Shown here: piece by piece, positions 7,044-8,346 of the stretch
Layout of the letters: every line of letters starts with the position of its first letter
How positions within the stretch are numbered: position 1 is the stretch's first letter
Source of the DNA: Anaerolineae bacterium
GTDB taxonomy: Bacteria; Chloroflexota; Anaerolineae; JAFGEY01
DNA length: 8,346 nt
Direction of reading: 5' to 3'
Assembly: GCA_016929205.1 (NCBI GenBank)
Contig: JAFGJF010000187.1
Span: 1 to 8,346 of the forward strand
The notes under the pieces: generated by a model
What the model was told of the DNA's origin: nothing
What the model saw: only the letters and a program-made list of their open reading frames with translations
Database searches by the model: none
Program-made: the position numbers and the translations under genes

Positions 7044-7072
7044 AGCATCCCTCAAAAAAGCAAGAGGATGCT
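7044..7072 (-). other. Stem-loop over the L3 stop codon
   Basis: Inverted repeat at 7044-7053 and 7064-7072. The minus-strand RNA reads AGCAUCCUC, loop UUGCUUUUUU, GAGGGAUGCU: 9 paired bases with one bulged residue on the 3' arm. The stem begins two bases before the end of the L3 TAG stop. The U-run is in the loop, not after the stem, so it is not a standard terminator. It lies in the 83-base L3-L4 gap. Confidence 0.5.
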
Positions 7073-7742
7073 ATTGCTTACGCCCCTCGCGGACAAGCAC
7101 CAAACCACCGTTAGGGCCGGGCACGCTGCCTCTAATCGCCAGCATATTGCGCTCAGAATCAGCGATCATAACCAACAAGTTTTGCGATGTAATTCGCACA
7201 TTTCCAAGATGCCCTGGCATTTTTTTCCCTTTAATGACGTGTCCAGGATACGCACAGGCACCAATGGATCCCGTTGAACGTACCCGGTCTGTCGCACCGT
7301 GGGTCACGGGTTGGCGATGAAAGCCATGGCGTTTGATCGCTCCAGCGAAACCACGTCCCTTGGACGTACCGATCACGTCTACGTGTTCGCCAGCAACAAA
7401 GACGTCCGCCTTGATACACTGTCCGACCTGAAAATCGGACGCACCAGTTGTTCGAAACTCGCGCAAGATGCGCAGATCTTTTTCAACAGATCTCAAGTGA
7501 CCGCGCTGAGGCAAGTTTAACTTGCGTGACGGAATTTCCTCGTAACCAAGTTGAATAGCCGCATATCCATCATTTTCCAACGTTTTGATCTGAGTCACAT
7601 AACACGGCCCAACCTGGATAATCGTTACGGGAACCGCTGCTCCCTGCTCGTCGAAAATCTGGGTCATGCCGATTTTTCTACCGAGAATTCCCTTCATCTT
7701 AATACAGGCCCCGAGACTGCCAGCTGTTTCGCGCCGCATCAT
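7071..7742 (-). CDS. rplC: 50S ribosomal protein L3
   Basis: L3, a primary assembly protein whose long loop reaches toward the peptidyl transferase centre. The conserved body starts at the ATG 7695-7697 as MKGILGRKIGMTQIFDEQGA and is 208 residues long, the usual size. GTSKGRGFAGAIKRHGF and THGATDRVRSTGSIGACAYP lead into GHVIKGKKMPGHLGN, the central loop signature. I give the longer start (7740-7742), which adds 15 residues, MMRRETAGSLGACIK. The conserved ATG has no clear ribosome-binding site, whereas a strong GGGAGGAGGT lies 14 bases before the upper ATG. A second ATG is at 7737-7739. Homology favours 7697, so treat the N-terminus as open. The S10 stop lies 141 bases upstream of the longer start. 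Confidence 0.9.
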   Translation of the reverse strand: MMRRETAGSLGACIKMKGILGRKIGMTQIFDEQGAAVPVTIIQVGPCYVTQIKTLENDGYAAIQLGYEEIPSRKLNLPQRGHLRSVEKDLRILREFRTTGASDFQVGQCIKADVFVAGEHVDVIGTSKGRGFAGAIKRHGFHRQPVTHGATDRVRSTGSIGACAYPGHVIKGKKMPGHLGNVRITSQNLLVMIADSERNMLAIRGSVPGPNGGLVLVREGRKQ

Positions 7743-7756
7743 CTCTTTGTGGCCCT

Positions 7757-7766
7757 ACCTCCTCCC
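7757..7766 (-). promoter_or_regulatory. Strong Shine-Dalgarno upstream of L3, unusually spaced
   Basis: GGGAGGAGGT on the minus strand, the strongest anti-SD match in the window. It lies 14 bases before the ATG at 7742 and 59 before the conserved ATG at 7697. No other start codon lies at a normal distance. Confidence 0.6.
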
Positions 7767-7883
7767 ATATGTTTTGGAGTATGAATTCCAAGTATAGAGG
7801 TTCTGCACCAATAAGGTGTCGATTGAGCGAACCCTTGCCTGAATTCGTTGCGAACGTACTTGTCTTTGTTTCAACCAATGCCG

Positions 7884-8192
7884 TTAGAGTTTGATCTCGA
7901 TATCCACTCCGGCCGGCAAATTGAGACGCATCAACTGGTTGATAGTCTTGGAATCTGGATCAACAATGTCGATCAGCCGTTTGTGCGTTCGAATCTCAAA
8001 ATGCTCTTGTGAGTCCTTGTCAATGAACGGAGAGCGCCTGACACAGAAACGCTCGATCCTGGTTGGCAAAGGTACCGGACCAATGATCCCCGCACCCGTG
8101 CGCTCCGCTGCTTCCACAATACGCTGTGCTGATTGATCCAAAATACGGTGGTCATAGGCTTTGAGCCGAATCCTGATCTTTTGTTTGGCCAT
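7884..8192 (-). CDS. rpsJ: 30S ribosomal protein S10
   Basis: 102-residue S10, the usual size, a small-subunit head protein near S3 and S14; in E. coli it also acts as NusE in antitermination. It opens [20 protein letters not shown]. The family signature [20 protein letters not shown] is at about residues 37-56, followed by [20 protein letters not shown]. It ends [11 protein letters not shown]. The start is ATG 8190-8192, with GAAAGAGAG about 6 bases upstream. Two further in-frame ATGs exist: at 8196-8198, directly against the GAGAG, and at 8223-8225, inside the hairpin. Both were rejected because the extra residues are not conserved. tuf ends 54 bases upstream. Confidence 0.97.
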   Translation of the reverse strand: MAKQKIRIRLKAYDHRILDQSAQRIVEAAERTGAGIIGPVPLPTRIERFCVRRSPFIDKDSQEHFEIRTHKRLIDIVDPDSKTINQLMRLNLPAGVDIEIKL

Positions 8193-8208
8193 TCCCATCT
8201 CTCTTTCA

Positions 8209-8234
8209 CGTTTCTGGAATATCATCCAGAAACG
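8209..8234 (-). other. Perfect inverted repeat between tuf and rpsJ
   Basis: CGTTTCTGGA at 8209-8218 is repeated inverted as TCCAGAAACG at 8225-8234, a perfect 10-bp stem with a 6-base loop. It lies wholly between the tuf stop and the S10 ribosome-binding site. On the minus strand it is followed by TGAAAGAGAG, not a U-run, so it does not look like a simple terminator. It is the strongest non-coding structure in the window and could be a cleavage site, a pausing or attenuation element, or a stabiliser of the upstream mRNA. Confidence 0.75.
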
Positions 8235-8246
8235 CCCCGATTCATC

Positions 8247-8346
8247 TTACTCGATGATTTCGGTGAGCATACCGGCACCCACCGTCAAGCCACCCTCACG
8301 GATAGCAAACTTTGATCCCTGCTCCAACGCGACCGGCACGATCAGC
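8247..8346 (-). CDS. tuf: Elongation factor Tu, C-terminal end
   Basis: Only the last 32 codons and the TAA stop (8247-8249) are in the window; the gene continues past the right edge. The visible end is [20 protein letters not shown] then [12 protein letters not shown]. It matches the end of domain III of EF-Tu, the GTPase that delivers aminoacyl-tRNA to the ribosome. The common form is LIxPxAxEEGxRFAIREGGRTVGAGVVxxIxE; here a Leu replaces the frequent Arg after EGG. The 3' neighbour is rpsJ, so the S10 operon is probably co-transcribed with the str operon. One partial base at 8346 belongs to the next codon. Confidence 0.95.
   Translation of the reverse strand, partial: LIVPVALEQGSKFAIREGGLTVGAGMLTEIIE

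Noticed and set aside
6379..7044. Plus-strand open frame of 221 codons antisense to L4
   Set aside because: It is the longest plus-strand frame, but it mirrors the L4 gene, has no recognised domain or convincing ribosome-binding site, and is best explained by codon bias on the opposite strand.
7774..7791. TTGGA/TCCAA inverted repeat upstream of the L3 ribosome-binding site
   Set aside because: 5 bp around an 8-base loop; weak and likely by chance.
7791..7822. Promoter-like pair TCGACA and TATACT on the minus strand in the S10-L3 gap
   Set aside because: Both hexamers match well, but they are 20 bases apart, too long for a usual sigma-70 promoter, so I do not call it.

Overview
The whole window is a bacterial ribosomal-protein gene cluster read from the minus strand, so transcription runs from high to low coordinates. 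It opens with the last codons of tuf (EF-Tu) at the right edge. The canonical S10 and spc operon order follows: S10, L3, L4, L23, L2, S19, L22, S3, L16, L29, S17, L14, L24, L5, S14, S8, L6, and the first 34 codons of L18 at the left edge. No gene of the usual series is missing or out of order. No reading frame is broken, and I see no mobile element, tRNA, CRISPR array or plus-strand gene.

The genes suggest a free-living bacterium of moderate GC content (roughly 50%). The zinc-ribbon form of S14, a four-cysteine L24, an S3 beginning MGRKVHPYGFR and an L2 beginning [16 protein letters not shown] with [12 protein letters not shown] resemble Chloroflexota, perhaps an Anaerolineae-like lineage. 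This assignment comes from memory of protein style, not a search, and is moderate at best. Having tuf directly upstream of rpsJ implies that the str operon is joined to the S10 operon.

Layout, right to left: 8346-8247 end of tuf; 8192-4497 large-subunit core proteins L3, L4, L23, L2 and L22 with S10 and S19; 4465-2841 S3, L16, L29 and S17; 2826-148 L14, L24, L5, S14, S8 and L6; 102-1 start of L18. Most genes are separated by 4 to 50 bases and almost all have a clear Shine-Dalgarno sequence. L16 and L29 overlap by ATGA. Four genes appear to use non-ATG starts (S3 TTG; L24, S14 and L6 GTG). There is no gap over 300 bases. The longest gaps are 694-882 (L6/S8), 7743-7883 (L3/S10), 3732-3817 (L16/S3) and 6988-7070 (L4/L3).

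The only structure not explained by coding is in the gaps: a perfect 10-bp inverted repeat between tuf and rpsJ, a hairpin over the L3 stop codon, and a smaller hairpin between S3 and L16. They are modest candidates for mRNA processing or translational control. I did not find a previously undescribed system. This is core housekeeping DNA.
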